Origin: Microbacterium sp. SORGH_AS_1204
GTDB taxonomy: Bacteria; Actinomycetota; Actinomycetes; Actinomycetales; Microbacteriaceae
Direction: 5' to 3'
Length of the DNA stretch: 64,000 nt
NCBI RefSeq assembly: GCF_030818935.1
Contig: NZ_JAUTBD010000001.1
Coordinates: forward strand, 3,534,001 to 3,598,000
The notes under the pieces are model-generated. The model was not told the origin of the DNA. It was given only the letters and a program-made list of their open reading frames with translations, and did no database searches. This document shows positions 1 to 8,913 of this stretch, one piece after another; position 1 is the first letter of the stretch; each line of letters starts with the position of its first letter. Position numbers and translations under genes: made by a program.

Positions 1-90
1 TGGCCGCTGAACGCGGCTGGACGGCCCTACAAGCCGGACAGAGCCTCGAAACGGCCATGGTTGGGGCGAAGGCCGAGGAGGCCCGTAGAA

Positions 91-1330
91 GGCTTATAGG
101 CCAGAAATAGTGGATGGAACCTCGATCTAGCCGCGTGATTCCGCGGTGAAACGGGGATTGGTATGGTCCGCGACCCTTAGTCGTGGACCTTCCCTCGAAT
201 CAGGGCTCGTGCGTGGTATGCGGGTCGAAGCTGGTGAAGAACGGCCGGCATCCCTCGGGGACGCAGCGGTGGCGGTGCCGGTCGTGCGGGTCCTCCAGCG
301 TCCGTCGGCGGCCCGACGTCACCCGCCGCGAACAGTTGCACCGGTTCCTGACCTGGCTGATGGGCAAGGCCTCACAGGCCGAGCTCGCCGGCGCCCGCAG
401 CGCCCGCTCCTTCCGGCGCGATACCGCCTGGTGCTGGGACCTCGAACCACGCCTGCCTGTTACAGGCGAAGTACACGAGGTGATCCTGGTCGATGGGATC
501 TGGATCGAAACGTGGTGCCTGCTGATTGCCCTCACCACCACCAACACCGTCGTGGGATGGCAGTGGGCAGCCCGCGAATCCGCTGCTGCGTGGGGCGCGC
601 TGTTCGAGAGCATCCCGGCGCCGACGGTGGTGGTCACCGACGGGGGTTCCGGAATCCGTTCCGCTCTCGCCCTACACTGGCCCGAAGCGGCCATCCAACG
701 CTGCATCTTCCACCTCCAACTGAACGTCACCCGCGAACTGACAAGGAACCCGCGCCTACGCGCCGGCAAAGACCTGCGCCAAATCGCCCTCACCCTCAGC
801 AGCATCCACACCGTCGACGACGCCATCACCTGGCGCCTCACGCTGGAAGCCTGGTGGAAGACCCACGGGCACCTCCTGCGCGAGCGCACCCTCTACGACA
901 ACGGCCACTTCGGTTACACCCACAAACCGCTCCGCAAAGCCTGGGCGATCTTGCACCGCGTCGCCGAGAACGAACACTATGTTCACTTTCGTCCGCCATG
1001 ACGCCCCGCGCACCACCTCACGCCTCGAAGGACTCAACTCCCAGATCAGGCACCTGCTCCGCCATCACCGCGGCATGCCGATCCCGCATCAACGCCGCGC
1101 CGTCGAATGGTTCCTCCTGCTGCACGAAGTCCCCATCGACCACGCCCACACATACGCCCACGCCCCCGCAACACACACGCTGAAAGCCGACTCCACCGTC
1201 GAACTCCAGGACCCGACCCCAGTCCTCTACGACAAGGGCCTCGACGCCTCAGAAGGCCTCTGGCTCAGAACAGGATGGGCAGGACGAGGATGACACGCCC
1301 GACCCATCCACTATTTCTGGCCTATAAGCC
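91..1330 (+). mobile_element. IS256-family (IS1249-like) insertion sequence
   Basis: The ends are perfect 27-bp inverted repeats, 91-117 and 1304-1330, starting GGCTTATAGGCCAGAAATAG. They are flanked by an 8-bp direct repeat, CCGTAGAA, at 83-90 and 1331-1338, which is the target duplication. The 8-bp duplication, the 1,240-bp length and the zinc-ribbon transposase fit the IS256 family, IS1249 group. Both ends and both target copies are intact, so insertion looks recent, although the transposase frame is broken. Confidence 0.93.
183..1293 (+). pseudogene. IS1249-like transposase, frameshifted
   Basis: Mutator/IS256-type DDE transposase, read from GTG 183. An N-terminal zinc ribbon (CVVCGSK then CRSCGSS) is followed by the first catalytic Asp in ILVDGIWI and the second in VVTDGGSG. 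The frame stops at 999-1001. The C-terminal part continues in the next frame from about 979 (MFTFVRHDAPRTTSRLEGLN) with the catalytic Glu in RLEG, to 1293. Joining the two needs a +1 (or -2) shift near 978-982. The family is normally one continuous frame, so this is more likely inactivation or a sequencing error than programmed frameshifting. No classic slippery run is seen at the junction. Confidence 0.82.
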
Positions 1331-1446
1331 CCGTAGAAGCCCGGAAACAGCCGAAAAGGCCACCCCGAAGGGTGACCTTTTCGTTGGAACCGTAGGAGAC
1401 CTGCTCACTGCCCTGCAAAGCCAGGGTGATTGCAGTAAGCCTCCTA

Positions 1447-1533
1447 TGGTGCGCGAGGGGGGACTTGAACCCCCACGCCCGTGAAGGCACTGGCACCTGA
1501 AGCCAGCGCGTCTACCTATTCCGCCACTCGCGC
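1447..1533 (-). tRNA. tRNA-Leu (anticodon CAG)
   Basis: The minus strand folds with acceptor arms GCGCGAG/CTCGCGC, anticodon stem CTGGC/GCCAG around loop TTCAGGT (anticodon CAG), a variable arm, T loop GGTTCAAGTCC and an encoded 3' CCA (1447-1449). Its 3' end is overlapped antisense by the split reading frame on its left, which suggests that it served as an integration target. Confidence 0.95.
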
Positions 1534-1686
1534 ATGCGCGGCATCGGGATGCCACGCGACCAACTTTTCGAGAATATCACGGCTGCGGGCGCCTGACGAA
1601 ACGTGGCTGTCGGAGACGGCATCCATCACCTGCCCAGCCGTGCTGACTACGATGTGCCTACTGGTCTGCCTGCCCGAAGGAGTCTC

Positions 1687-2424
1687 GTGGGACTACTCGA
1701 CAGTTTCGAGAAAGGTCTCGAACGCGCCGTCAACGGTGCGTTCGCGAAGACCTTCCGCAGCGGCATCCAGCCGGTGGAGATCGCGTCCGCGCTGCGGAGC
1801 GAGCTCGACAAGAAGGCCGTGGTGGTCACGCGTGAGCGCATCCTCGCCCCGAACACGTTCGCGGTGCGGCTGTCACCCGCCGACGACGAGAAGATGAGTG
1901 CGCTCGGTTCGACCCTCGTCTCCGAGCTCGACGCCCTCGTCAAGAAGCACGCTCGCACCCAGGGCTACTCCTTCGCCGGTCCCGTCGCGATCTCGATCGA
2001 GCGCGACACCTCACTGTCGACCGGCACGCTCCGTGTCGACTCGCAGACCACCGAGGGCCGCATCGCCTGGCGTGGTGTCGTCGACATCGACGGCACGCGG
2101 CATCCGCTGACCGGCGCCCGCACCGTGATCGGGCGCGGCAGCGATGCCGACATCACCATTCCCGATGCCGGCACGAGCCGCAAGCACGTCGAGATCCTGT
2201 GGGACGGTGAGCGCGCCATGGTCCGCGACCTGGGGTCGACCAACGGCACCACCCTCGACGGACGCAAGGTGTCCGAGGCCGCGTTGCCGCCCGATTCGAC
2301 GATCTCGATCGGTCGCACCAATATCGTGTTCCGTGTGGTCGCGCAGGCGCAGCCGCCGCGGCGCCCGCAGGCGCCCGACGCCACGAGCATCTTCGACGTC
2401 CGGGAACGGGGACCCCACTCATGA
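1687..2424 (+). CDS. fhaA: FHA domain protein FhaA (DUF3662 + FHA)
   Basis: A 245-residue phosphothreonine-binding adaptor. The start is GTG 1687, preceded by AAGGAG at about 1675-1680; the family begins with this GLLDSFEKGLE segment. Residues 1-110 are the DUF3662 domain. The C-terminal FHA domain (about 150-235) shows GRGSDADI, SRKHVEI and the DLGSTNGT loop that reads phospho-Thr. In mycobacteria FhaA binds PknB-phosphorylated MviN/MurJ and other wall-synthesis proteins. It opens the fhaA-fhaB-pstP-rodA-pbpA-pknA-pknB operon. A TACGAT hexamer at 1648-1653 is a possible -10 element. Confidence 0.93.
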   Translation: MGLLDSFEKGLERAVNGAFAKTFRSGIQPVEIASALRSELDKKAVVVTRERILAPNTFAVRLSPADDEKMSALGSTLVSELDALVKKHARTQGYSFAGPVAISIERDTSLSTGTLRVDSQTTEGRIAWRGVVDIDGTRHPLTGARTVIGRGSDADITIPDAGTSRKHVEILWDGERAMVRDLGSTNGTTLDGRKVSEAALPPDSTISIGRTNIVFRVVAQAQPPRRPQAPDATSIFDVRERGPHS

Positions 2425-2960
2425 GTCAGCTGACTCTCCTTCTTCTGCAGGGCGGTTTCCTCGTCCTCCTGTGGTTCTTCGTCTTCGGCGTGGTGTATTC
2501 GCTGCGCGCCGACCTGTTCGGCGTGAAGGTGCGCAAGCTCCCCGAGCCGGCGGCATCCCCTGCTCCTGCGGCCCCCGCCCCCGTCGCCTCCCCCGATGCG
2601 GTCACGACGCAGGTCAAGCGTCCGGCCCCCGCCGCCCCGGCACCGGTCGGCGGATTGGCCACCACCTCGGCAGTGTCGCGCATCGTGATCACGAGCGGCC
2701 CGAAGGCGGGACTCGAGCTGCCACTCGGCACCGAGCCGCTCACGATCGGACGCTCGAGCGAGTCGGGCCTCGTCATCCGCGACGACTACACCTCGAGTAA
2801 TCACGCCCGCCTCGTGCTGTGGGGCGATCAGTGGATGCTGCAAGACCTCGACTCCACCAACGGCACCTCTCACGACGGCGTGCGCGTCGCCGCCCCCGTG
2901 CAGGTGAAGGTCGGCGCTCCGATCAAGGTCGGCGCGACGACGTTCGAACTGAGGAAGTAA
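2421..2960 (+). CDS. fhaB: FHA domain membrane protein FhaB/FipA
   Basis: A 179-residue protein whose start overlaps the fhaA stop (ATGA), so translation is coupled. It has one N-terminal membrane helix (about residues 8-27, FLVLLWFFVFGVVYSL), a Pro/Ala-rich linker (about 38-80) and a C-terminal FHA domain with IGRSSESGLVI, SNHARLVLW and DLDSTNGTSHDG. The architecture matches mycobacterial FipA/FhaB, which brings phosphorylated division proteins to the membrane. Confidence 0.93.
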   Translation: MSQLTLLLLQGGFLVLLWFFVFGVVYSLRADLFGVKVRKLPEPAASPAPAAPAPVASPDAVTTQVKRPAPAAPAPVGGLATTSAVSRIVITSGPKAGLELPLGTEPLTIGRSSESGLVIRDDYTSSNHARLVLWGDQWMLQDLDSTNGTSHDGVRVAAPVQVKVGAPIKVGATTFELRK

Positions 2961-2969
2961 CGCTCCTCC

Positions 2970-4208
2970 ATGGTCTTCCAGGGCTCGAGCGCCGCCATCT
3001 CCCACACGGGCAAGGTGCGTTCCAACAACCAGGATTCCGGCTACGCCGGATCCAATCTCTTCGTGGTCGCCGACGGCATGGGCGGCCACGCGGGTGGCGA
3101 CGTGGCCTCGAGCCTGGCCATCGGCCGCCTCACCGAGCTCGACCGGCCGTTCCGCACGCCCACCGACGCCGAGCATGCGATCCGCGACGCGCTGGCCGAG
3201 ACGGCCACCGAACTGATCGACACGGTGGGGCGCCGACCCGAACTCGCGGGCATGGGCACCACCGTGAGCGCCCTGGTCATGGTCGACGACTATGCCGTGA
3301 TCGGCCACATCGGCGACTCGCGCATCTATCTCTACCGCGACGACACACTCACCCAGATCACCGCCGATCACACCTTCGTGCAGCGGTTGGTCGACTCCGG
3401 TCGCATCACCCCTGAGGAGGCGCGGTATCACCCGCGTCGCTCGGTCCTTATGCGGGTGCTCGGCGACATGGACCCCGATCCCGAGATCGACAGCTTCATC
3501 ATGCCGACGCAGGACGGCGATCGCTGGTTGCTGTGCTCCGACGGTCTGTCGGGAGTCGTCGACGACGCCCACACCGCCAAGACCCTCGCCCTGGGCATGC
3601 CGCCGGCACGCACGGCGGACGCTCTCTTGAAGCAGGCCCTCGACGGCGGGGCGCCCGACAACGTCACCGTCGTGCTCGTCGATGTGGGCGGTCAGCATCC
3701 CGTCTTCATCGGCACCCCGACGATCGTCGGCTCGGCGTCCAACCCGAGCGGTGTCGTCGTCCCCGCCGCGCGCACGGGGCGCTCGGGCTGGCTGCATCAC
3801 GCGCGTCAGGTCGCCAACGAACCCACGCACTTCGAACCGGCCGCGGAATTCCTCGAGGAGCTCATCGAAGAAGACCGTCGCCGCGCGCGGCGACGCCGCG
3901 TGGGCTGGCTCGCGGCCCTCATCATCGTGCTGGCGGGTCTCGGTTTCGGCCTGTACGCCGGGTACGCCTGGACCCAGACGCGCTATTACGTGGGCACCGA
4001 TGAGAATTCGGTCGTGATCTACCGCGGCATCCAGCAGTCCATCGGGCCGCTGTCGCTGTCGACCGTCTACGAGGACACCGACGTCGAGATCGCCGGGCTG
4101 TCGGCGTTCGACCGGCAGACCGTCGAGGCCACGATCTCGGCGAGTTCCCTCGCCGATGCCCAGCGCATCGTCGATCGCCTGCGCCCCGCAGAGGAGGCAC
4201 GCGGATGA
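2970..4208 (+). CDS. pstP: PP2C-family Ser/Thr protein phosphatase PstP
   Basis: A 412-residue membrane-bound phosphatase that reverses PknA/PknB phosphorylation. The N-terminal PP2C domain (about 1-235) carries the metal-binding motifs RSNNQD, VADGMGGHAGG, GDSRIYLYR, CSDGLSG and GAPDNVTV. A basic juxtamembrane stretch (EEDRRRARRRR) precedes one helix (WLAALIIVLAGLGFGLYAGY, about 312-331), followed by an extracytoplasmic tail of about 80 residues. The stop overlaps the start of rodA. Confidence 0.95.
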   Translation: MVFQGSSAAISHTGKVRSNNQDSGYAGSNLFVVADGMGGHAGGDVASSLAIGRLTELDRPFRTPTDAEHAIRDALAETATELIDTVGRRPELAGMGTTVSALVMVDDYAVIGHIGDSRIYLYRDDTLTQITADHTFVQRLVDSGRITPEEARYHPRRSVLMRVLGDMDPDPEIDSFIMPTQDGDRWLLCSDGLSGVVDDAHTAKTLALGMPPARTADALLKQALDGGAPDNVTVVLVDVGGQHPVFIGTPTIVGSASNPSGVVVPAARTGRSGWLHHARQVANEPTHFEPAAEFLEELIEEDRRRARRRRVGWLAALIIVLAGLGFGLYAGYAWTQTRYYVGTDENSVVIYRGIQQSIGPLSLSTVYEDTDVEIAGLSAFDRQTVEATISASSLADAQRIVDRLRPAEEARG

Positions 4209-5609
4209 CAGACCAGAGACTCACCCGATCGACGGACGCCGTCTCCACCGACACGGCCGTCATGCGGGCCCTGAAGAAGATCCGTGTGCCCGCCACGCAA
4301 CGCAACCGTGAACTGGGCCTGCTGGTGTTCGCGATCGCGGTCTACGGCGCGGCCGTGACACTGGTGCAACTCGGCGCGACAGGGGCGGTGGAGACCGGGT
4401 TCCTGACCCTCGCCGCCGTGCCGGCCGTCCTCGCCCTCATCACGCACGTGGTGCTGCGCCTGCGCGCCCGCGACGCCGACCCGTTCGTACTGCCCATCGC
4501 CACCGTGCTCACGGGCCTGGGCATCGCGATGATCTATCGCATCGACCTGGCCGATCAGGCCAGCGGATGGGATGCCACGGGCCACCGCCAGATCGCCTGG
4601 GCGGTGATCGCGATGGTCGCGGCCCTCGCCGTGCTGATCTTCGTGCGCAACTACCGCGTGCTCTTCCGCTACACGTATCTGTCGGGGCTCGTCGGCATCC
4701 TGCTGCTCCTGCTGCCGTTCGTCCCGGGCCTGGGCACCGACCAGAACGCCGACGTGTGGGTCTCGCTCGGATTCGTGTCGTTCCAGCCGGGTGAGTTGGC
4801 CAAGATTTGCCTGGCGATCTTCTTCGCCGGGTACCTCGTGCGCACCCGCGAGAGCCTCACCTCCACCGGCACGCGCTTCCTCTTCATGACCTGGCCGCGG
4901 GCACGCGAACTCGGTCCCGTGTTGATCATCTGGCTCGTCTCGCTCGGAATCATCGTGCTCCAGCGCGACCTCGGCACGGGGCCTGCTCATCTTCGGCATG
5001 TTCGTCGCGATGCTCTACGTGGCCACCGGAAAGACGAGCTGGGTCCTCATCGGCCTCGTCCTGGTCGCGAGCGGCGCGTTCCTGGCATCCCGCGTGCTGC
5101 CCTACGTCAACGGCCGCTTCGCCAACTGGCTCCACGCCTTCGATCCCGAGGTCATCGAGCGCGACGGCGGCAGCTACCAGCTCGTGCAGGGCATCTTCGG
5201 CCTTTCGCACGGCGGCCTGTTCGGCACGGGTCTCGGGCAGGGGCGACCGTACATCACCCCGCTGTCGCAGAGCGATTACATCGTGCCGAGCCTCGGCGAG
5301 GAGCTCGGTCTCGTCGGACTCTTCGCGATCCTGGCGCTCTACATGGTGTTCACCAGCCGCGGCATCCGGATCGGGCTCGCCGGGCAGGACGACTTCGGCA
5401 AGCTCCTGGCGACCGGCTTCTCGTTCACCATCGCGCTGCAGGTGTTCATCATGGTCGGCGGCGTCACCCGCGTCATCCCCCTGACCGGTCTCACCACCCC
5501 CTTCCTGGCCGCCGGCGGCTCCTCCCTCATCGCGAACTGGATCATCGTGGCGTTCCTGCTGCGCATCTCCGACGCGGTGCGCAGCCGCCCCCGGGTGGTG
5601 ATCGGTTGA
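4205..5609 (+). pseudogene. rodA: RodA/FtsW SEDS peptidoglycan glycosyltransferase, with an apparent 1-bp frameshift
   Basis: Polytopic SEDS protein that polymerises lipid II with the class B PBP encoded next. The start (ATG 4205) overlaps the pstP stop. The frame is good up to ...VLQRDLGTG at about 4980 and then resumes one frame on as ...LLIFGMFVAMLYVATG, with the conserved SYQLVQG, LSQSDYIVPSLGEELG and TGLTTPFLAAGGSS blocks, to the stop at 5609. A run of four G (4978-4981) where three would keep the frame explains the break. Both halves are otherwise fully conserved. A sequencing or assembly error in the homopolymer is therefore more likely than a real loss, since the partner pbpA is intact. 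Confidence 0.88.
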
Positions 5610-5658
5610 TGACCCGTTCGTTCCCGCCCGGCGACGCCCCGATGACCGAGGAGGCACC

Positions 5659-7113
5659 GTGACCAAAGAACTGCGACGCCTCAGCATCGTGATGCTGGCG
5701 ATGTTCCTCGCGCTGTTCGCCTCGACGAGCGTCATCCAGGTGGTGCAGGCGGGCAACCTGACCAACACCACCGGCAACACCCGCGCCCTCTACGACTCGT
5801 ACGAGGTGCAGCGCGGGTCGATCATCGCCAGCGGCACGGCCATCGCCTCGTCCGTTCCCTCCGACGACGTCTACAGCTGGCAGCGCCAGTACACGGATGC
5901 CGCCATGTGGGCGCCCGTGACCGGCTCTATGAACCCGGTGCTCGACTCCAAGACGCGCATCGAAGCGACCGAGAACGGTGTGCTCAGCGGCTCCGACAAC
6001 GCCGACTACTTCTCGCGCATCGAGCGCGCGGCCACCGGCCAGTTGCCGCGCGGCGCCAACGTGGAGCTGTCGCTCGACGCGAACGTGCAGAAAGCCGCGT
6101 GGGACGCGCTCGGCGACCAGCAGGGCGCGGTCGTGGCGATCGAGCCGTCCACCGGCCGCATCCTGGCGATGGTGTCCACACCCAGCTTCGACACCAACGC
6201 CCTCGCCTCCCACGACACGGATGCCGTGAACGCGGCGTACGACCAGCTCGTCGCCGATCCGTCGAAGCCGCTCGACAACCGCGCGATCGAGGGGAACCTC
6301 AACCCTCCGGGCTCCACTTTCAAGCTCGTCGTGGCCTCCGCGGCGCTCGCGTCCGGCCGCTACACGCCCGACTCCTCATTCCCCAACGTGGCCGCGTACA
6401 CGCTCCCCGAATCCACGAACGTCGTGAGCAACGCCGGCGGCGGCACGTGCGGCGGCGGTGACACCGTCACCATCGCCACCGCGCTGCGGCTGAGCTGCAA
6501 CATCCCGTTCGCGGAGCTCGCCGTCGAACTCGGCGACGACGCCATCCGCGCGGAGGCCGAGAAGTACGGCTTCAACGCCCAGTTCTCGATTCCGCTGCAG
6601 TCCGCGGCATCCACCTACCCGGCCGCGCCCAACGCGCCGCAGACGGCGCTGAGCGGCTTCGGTCAGGGCGATGTGCGCGCGACGCCGCTGCAGATGGCGA
6701 TGGTCTCGGCGGGCATCGCGAACGACGGCGTGGTGATGAATCCGCGGATGGTCGACCGGGTGATTCGGCCCGACCTCTCGGTCGCGAGCGAGGGCGCCAG
6801 CACCGAGTTCGGTCGGGCTCTCGAGCCCACGATCGCGGCACAGATGGTCACCATGATGACGGCGAACGTCCAGGACGGCGCGGCATCGAATGCAAGAATA
6901 GACGGGGTCCAGGTGGCGGGTAAGACCGGCACCGCGGAGAACGATTCCCGTCCCTACACTCTCTGGTTCACCGGCTTCGCGCCGGCGGAAGACCCCCGGG
7001 TCGCCGTCGCCGTGGTCGTCGAGAACGGCGGTGGCCAGGGGCAGAGCGGGAGCGGCAACGAGATCGCCGCCCCGATAGCGAAGAAGGTCATGGAGGCGGT
7101 GCTGGGTAAATGA
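5659..7113 (+). CDS. pbpA: class B penicillin-binding protein PbpA (transpeptidase)
   Basis: A 484-residue D,D-transpeptidase that cross-links peptidoglycan with RodA. The start is GTG 5659 after GAGGAGG. An N-terminal membrane anchor ([20 protein letters not shown]) leads to the dimerisation region. The transpeptidase domain shows the active-site SxxK (S219, PGSTFK), SxN (S279, SCN) and KTGT (K422). The protein is close to the 490-residue length of mycobacterial PbpA. It overlaps pknA by four bases (ATGA). Confidence 0.95.
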   Translation: MTKELRRLSIVMLAMFLALFASTSVIQVVQAGNLTNTTGNTRALYDSYEVQRGSIIASGTAIASSVPSDDVYSWQRQYTDAAMWAPVTGSMNPVLDSKTRIEATENGVLSGSDNADYFSRIERAATGQLPRGANVELSLDANVQKAAWDALGDQQGAVVAIEPSTGRILAMVSTPSFDTNALASHDTDAVNAAYDQLVADPSKPLDNRAIEGNLNPPGSTFKLVVASAALASGRYTPDSSFPNVAAYTLPESTNVVSNAGGGTCGGGDTVTIATALRLSCNIPFAELAVELGDDAIRAEAEKYGFNAQFSIPLQSAASTYPAAPNAPQTALSGFGQGDVRATPLQMAMVSAGIANDGVVMNPRMVDRVIRPDLSVASEGASTEFGRALEPTIAAQMVTMMTANVQDGAASNARIDGVQVAGKTGTAENDSRPYTLWFTGFAPAEDPRVAVAVVVENGGGQGQSGSGNEIAAPIAKKVMEAVLGK

Positions 7114-8882
7114 GACCGACACAGGGTGTGACCTTCGGCGGACGGTACGAGCTCGATTCGCGAATCGCGATCGGCGGCATGGGCGAGGTCTGGGAAGCGA
7201 CCGACCACGTCATCGGACGAACCGTCGCGATCAAGATCCTCAAAGACGAGTACATGGGCGACCCCGGCTTCCTCGAGCGCTTCCGCGCCGAAGCCCGGCA
7301 CGCGGCCCTCGTCAACCACGAGGGGATCGCGAGCGTCTTCGACTACGGCGAAGAAGACGGCAGTGCCTTCCTCGTCATGGAGCTCGTGCCCGGTGAGGCG
7401 CTCTCCACGATCCTCGAGCGCGACGGCTCCCTGTCGACCGACAAGACCCTCGACATCGTCGCCCAGACGGCCGCGGCTCTCCAGGCCGCACACGCGGCCG
7501 GTCTCGTGCACCGCGACATCAAGCCGGGCAACCTGCTCATCACCCCTGACGGTCGCGTCAAGATCACCGATTTCGGTATCGCGCGCATCGCCGACCAGGT
7601 GCCGCTGACGGCCACCGGTCAGGTCATGGGGACCGTGCAGTACCTTTCGCCCGAGCAGGCATCGGGTCACCCGGCGTCGCCCGCGACCGACACGTACTCG
7701 CTCGGAATCGTCGCCTACGAGAGCCTCGCCGGCAAGCGCCCTTTCACGGGCGAGTCGCAGGTCGCCATCGCCATGGCCCAGATCAACGAGCAGCCCGCGC
7801 CGCTGCCTGCCACCGTGCCCGTGCCGGTGCAGAACCTCGTCATGGCCATGATCGCCAAGAAGCCGGAGGACCGCCCGGCGTCATCGGCCGCCGTCTCCCG
7901 CGCCGCCACGGCGTTGCGTCGCGGCGATCTGACGGCTGCCGCCGCAGCCGTCCCCGCGGTCGCCGCCGGAGCAGCAGTGACAGATGACGCCACCCAGCTG
8001 CTCACCGCCGGTCAGACGGCCGCCGCGACGCGTCTTATGCCCGCGCCCGCCGCGGCCGCCTCGTTGCTGACCGAGGAGCACGTCGAAGAAGATCCCGCGC
8101 CGCAGCAGAAGAAGCGGTCGCGCTGGACCTGGCCCCTCATCGCGCTCATCGCGCTGCTGGCCCTCGTCCTCGGTGTCACCCTCTTCAACCTGATCTCCAA
8201 CCAGAACGAGCCCGACCCCGCCCCGACGACCCCCACGCCCACGGCGACGCCCACGCCGTCGCAGACCTCGGCCACGCCCACGCCCACGCCGACGTCACAG
8301 CGCGTCGAGGTGGCGTCGCTCGGGCTGCAGGGAAAGACCTGCGACGACGCCCGCGCCATCCTCGACGACAACAGGCTCGTCGCAGATTGCCAGCCGGGTA
8401 ACGCCGCCACCAAGGCGTCCGATGTCGGGCTCATCTACGACGTGAACCCCACGGGTGACGTCGAAGTCGGAACCACGATCACCGTGAAGTACTACGGCGA
8501 ACAGACGCCGCTCGAAACGCCCCGTACTCCCACCCTTCCGGGCTCGTCGGTCTCGGCCGGCAGCGAGGTCCAGGTGACGTGGCAGCAGTACACCTGCCCC
8601 TCCGGCACCGGATCGGTGACCTCGTACAACTTCACCGCGACGAACGGCACCTTCAACACCAACGGCCAGTCGACCGCGGCGTTCCCCCCCGAAGCCCGCA
8701 ACGGGGCCCTCAAGGTCAGCAACTCGAGCGGTCAGACGCTGCGGGTGATCTACACGGTCAGCTGCTCCGGCATCCCCGACCGCCAGGCCGGGCCGTCGGG
8801 CGAGGCGTCGGCGTCGATCACGGGCGGCAATCCCACGCCTTCGCCCTCGCCCTCGCCGACGGCCACGCCCGCGTCCAACTAA
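7110..8882 (+). CDS. pknA: Ser/Thr protein kinase PknA-like, with extracytoplasmic PASTA-like region
   Basis: A 590-residue transmembrane kinase. The kinase domain (about 9-270) has the glycine loop GGMGEVWEA, the Lys in AIKILK, catalytic HRDIKPGN and the DFGIA magnesium loop. An Ala/Thr-rich linker precedes one helix ([20 protein letters not shown], about 344-363) and a Thr/Pro repeat. The outer part holds one PASTA-like unit ([20 protein letters not shown]) and a Ser/Thr-rich C-terminal domain of about 110 residues with paired cysteines. Mycobacterial PknA is shorter and lacks PASTA, so the outer part is unusual for the name. Confidence 0.92.
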   Translation: MRPTQGVTFGGRYELDSRIAIGGMGEVWEATDHVIGRTVAIKILKDEYMGDPGFLERFRAEARHAALVNHEGIASVFDYGEEDGSAFLVMELVPGEALSTILERDGSLSTDKTLDIVAQTAAALQAAHAAGLVHRDIKPGNLLITPDGRVKITDFGIARIADQVPLTATGQVMGTVQYLSPEQASGHPASPATDTYSLGIVAYESLAGKRPFTGESQVAIAMAQINEQPAPLPATVPVPVQNLVMAMIAKKPEDRPASSAAVSRAATALRRGDLTAAAAAVPAVAAGAAVTDDATQLLTAGQTAAATRLMPAPAAAASLLTEEHVEEDPAPQQKKRSRWTWPLIALIALLALVLGVTLFNLISNQNEPDPAPTTPTPTATPTPSQTSATPTPTPTSQRVEVASLGLQGKTCDDARAILDDNRLVADCQPGNAATKASDVGLIYDVNPTGDVEVGTTITVKYYGEQTPLETPRTPTLPGSSVSAGSEVQVTWQQYTCPSGTGSVTSYNFTATNGTFNTNGQSTAAFPPEARNGALKVSNSSGQTLRVIYTVSCSGIPDRQAGPSGEASASITGGNPTPSPSPSPTATPASN

Positions 8883-8913
8883 CCGACTTATCCTCACGCC
8901 AGGAGCTTCATTC

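Larger units (their letters stand above)
3..1484 (+). pseudogene. unidentified ORF (C-terminal part), split by an IS and ending inside tRNA-Leu
   Basis: If the IS and one copy of its target duplication (together 1,248 bp, a multiple of three) are removed, bases 3-90 and 1339-1484 form one open frame that enters from beyond the left edge. It reads AAERGWTALQAG... and then ...SPETAEKATPKGDLFVG..., and its last dozen codons lie antisense over the 3' half of the tRNA-Leu gene (EGGLEPPRP, stop at 1484). A frame that ends inside a tRNA 3' end is typical of integrase genes at one end of a tRNA-integrated island, but no catalytic motif falls in the visible part. The identity is therefore unproven. 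The insertion interrupts the gene close to its 3' end. Confidence 0.45.

Noticed and set aside
4990..5662. Continuation of the rodA frame after the extra G
   Set aside because: The frame stays open to 5662 but encodes Arg/Pro-rich shadow sequence. The conserved RodA blocks are in the other frame.
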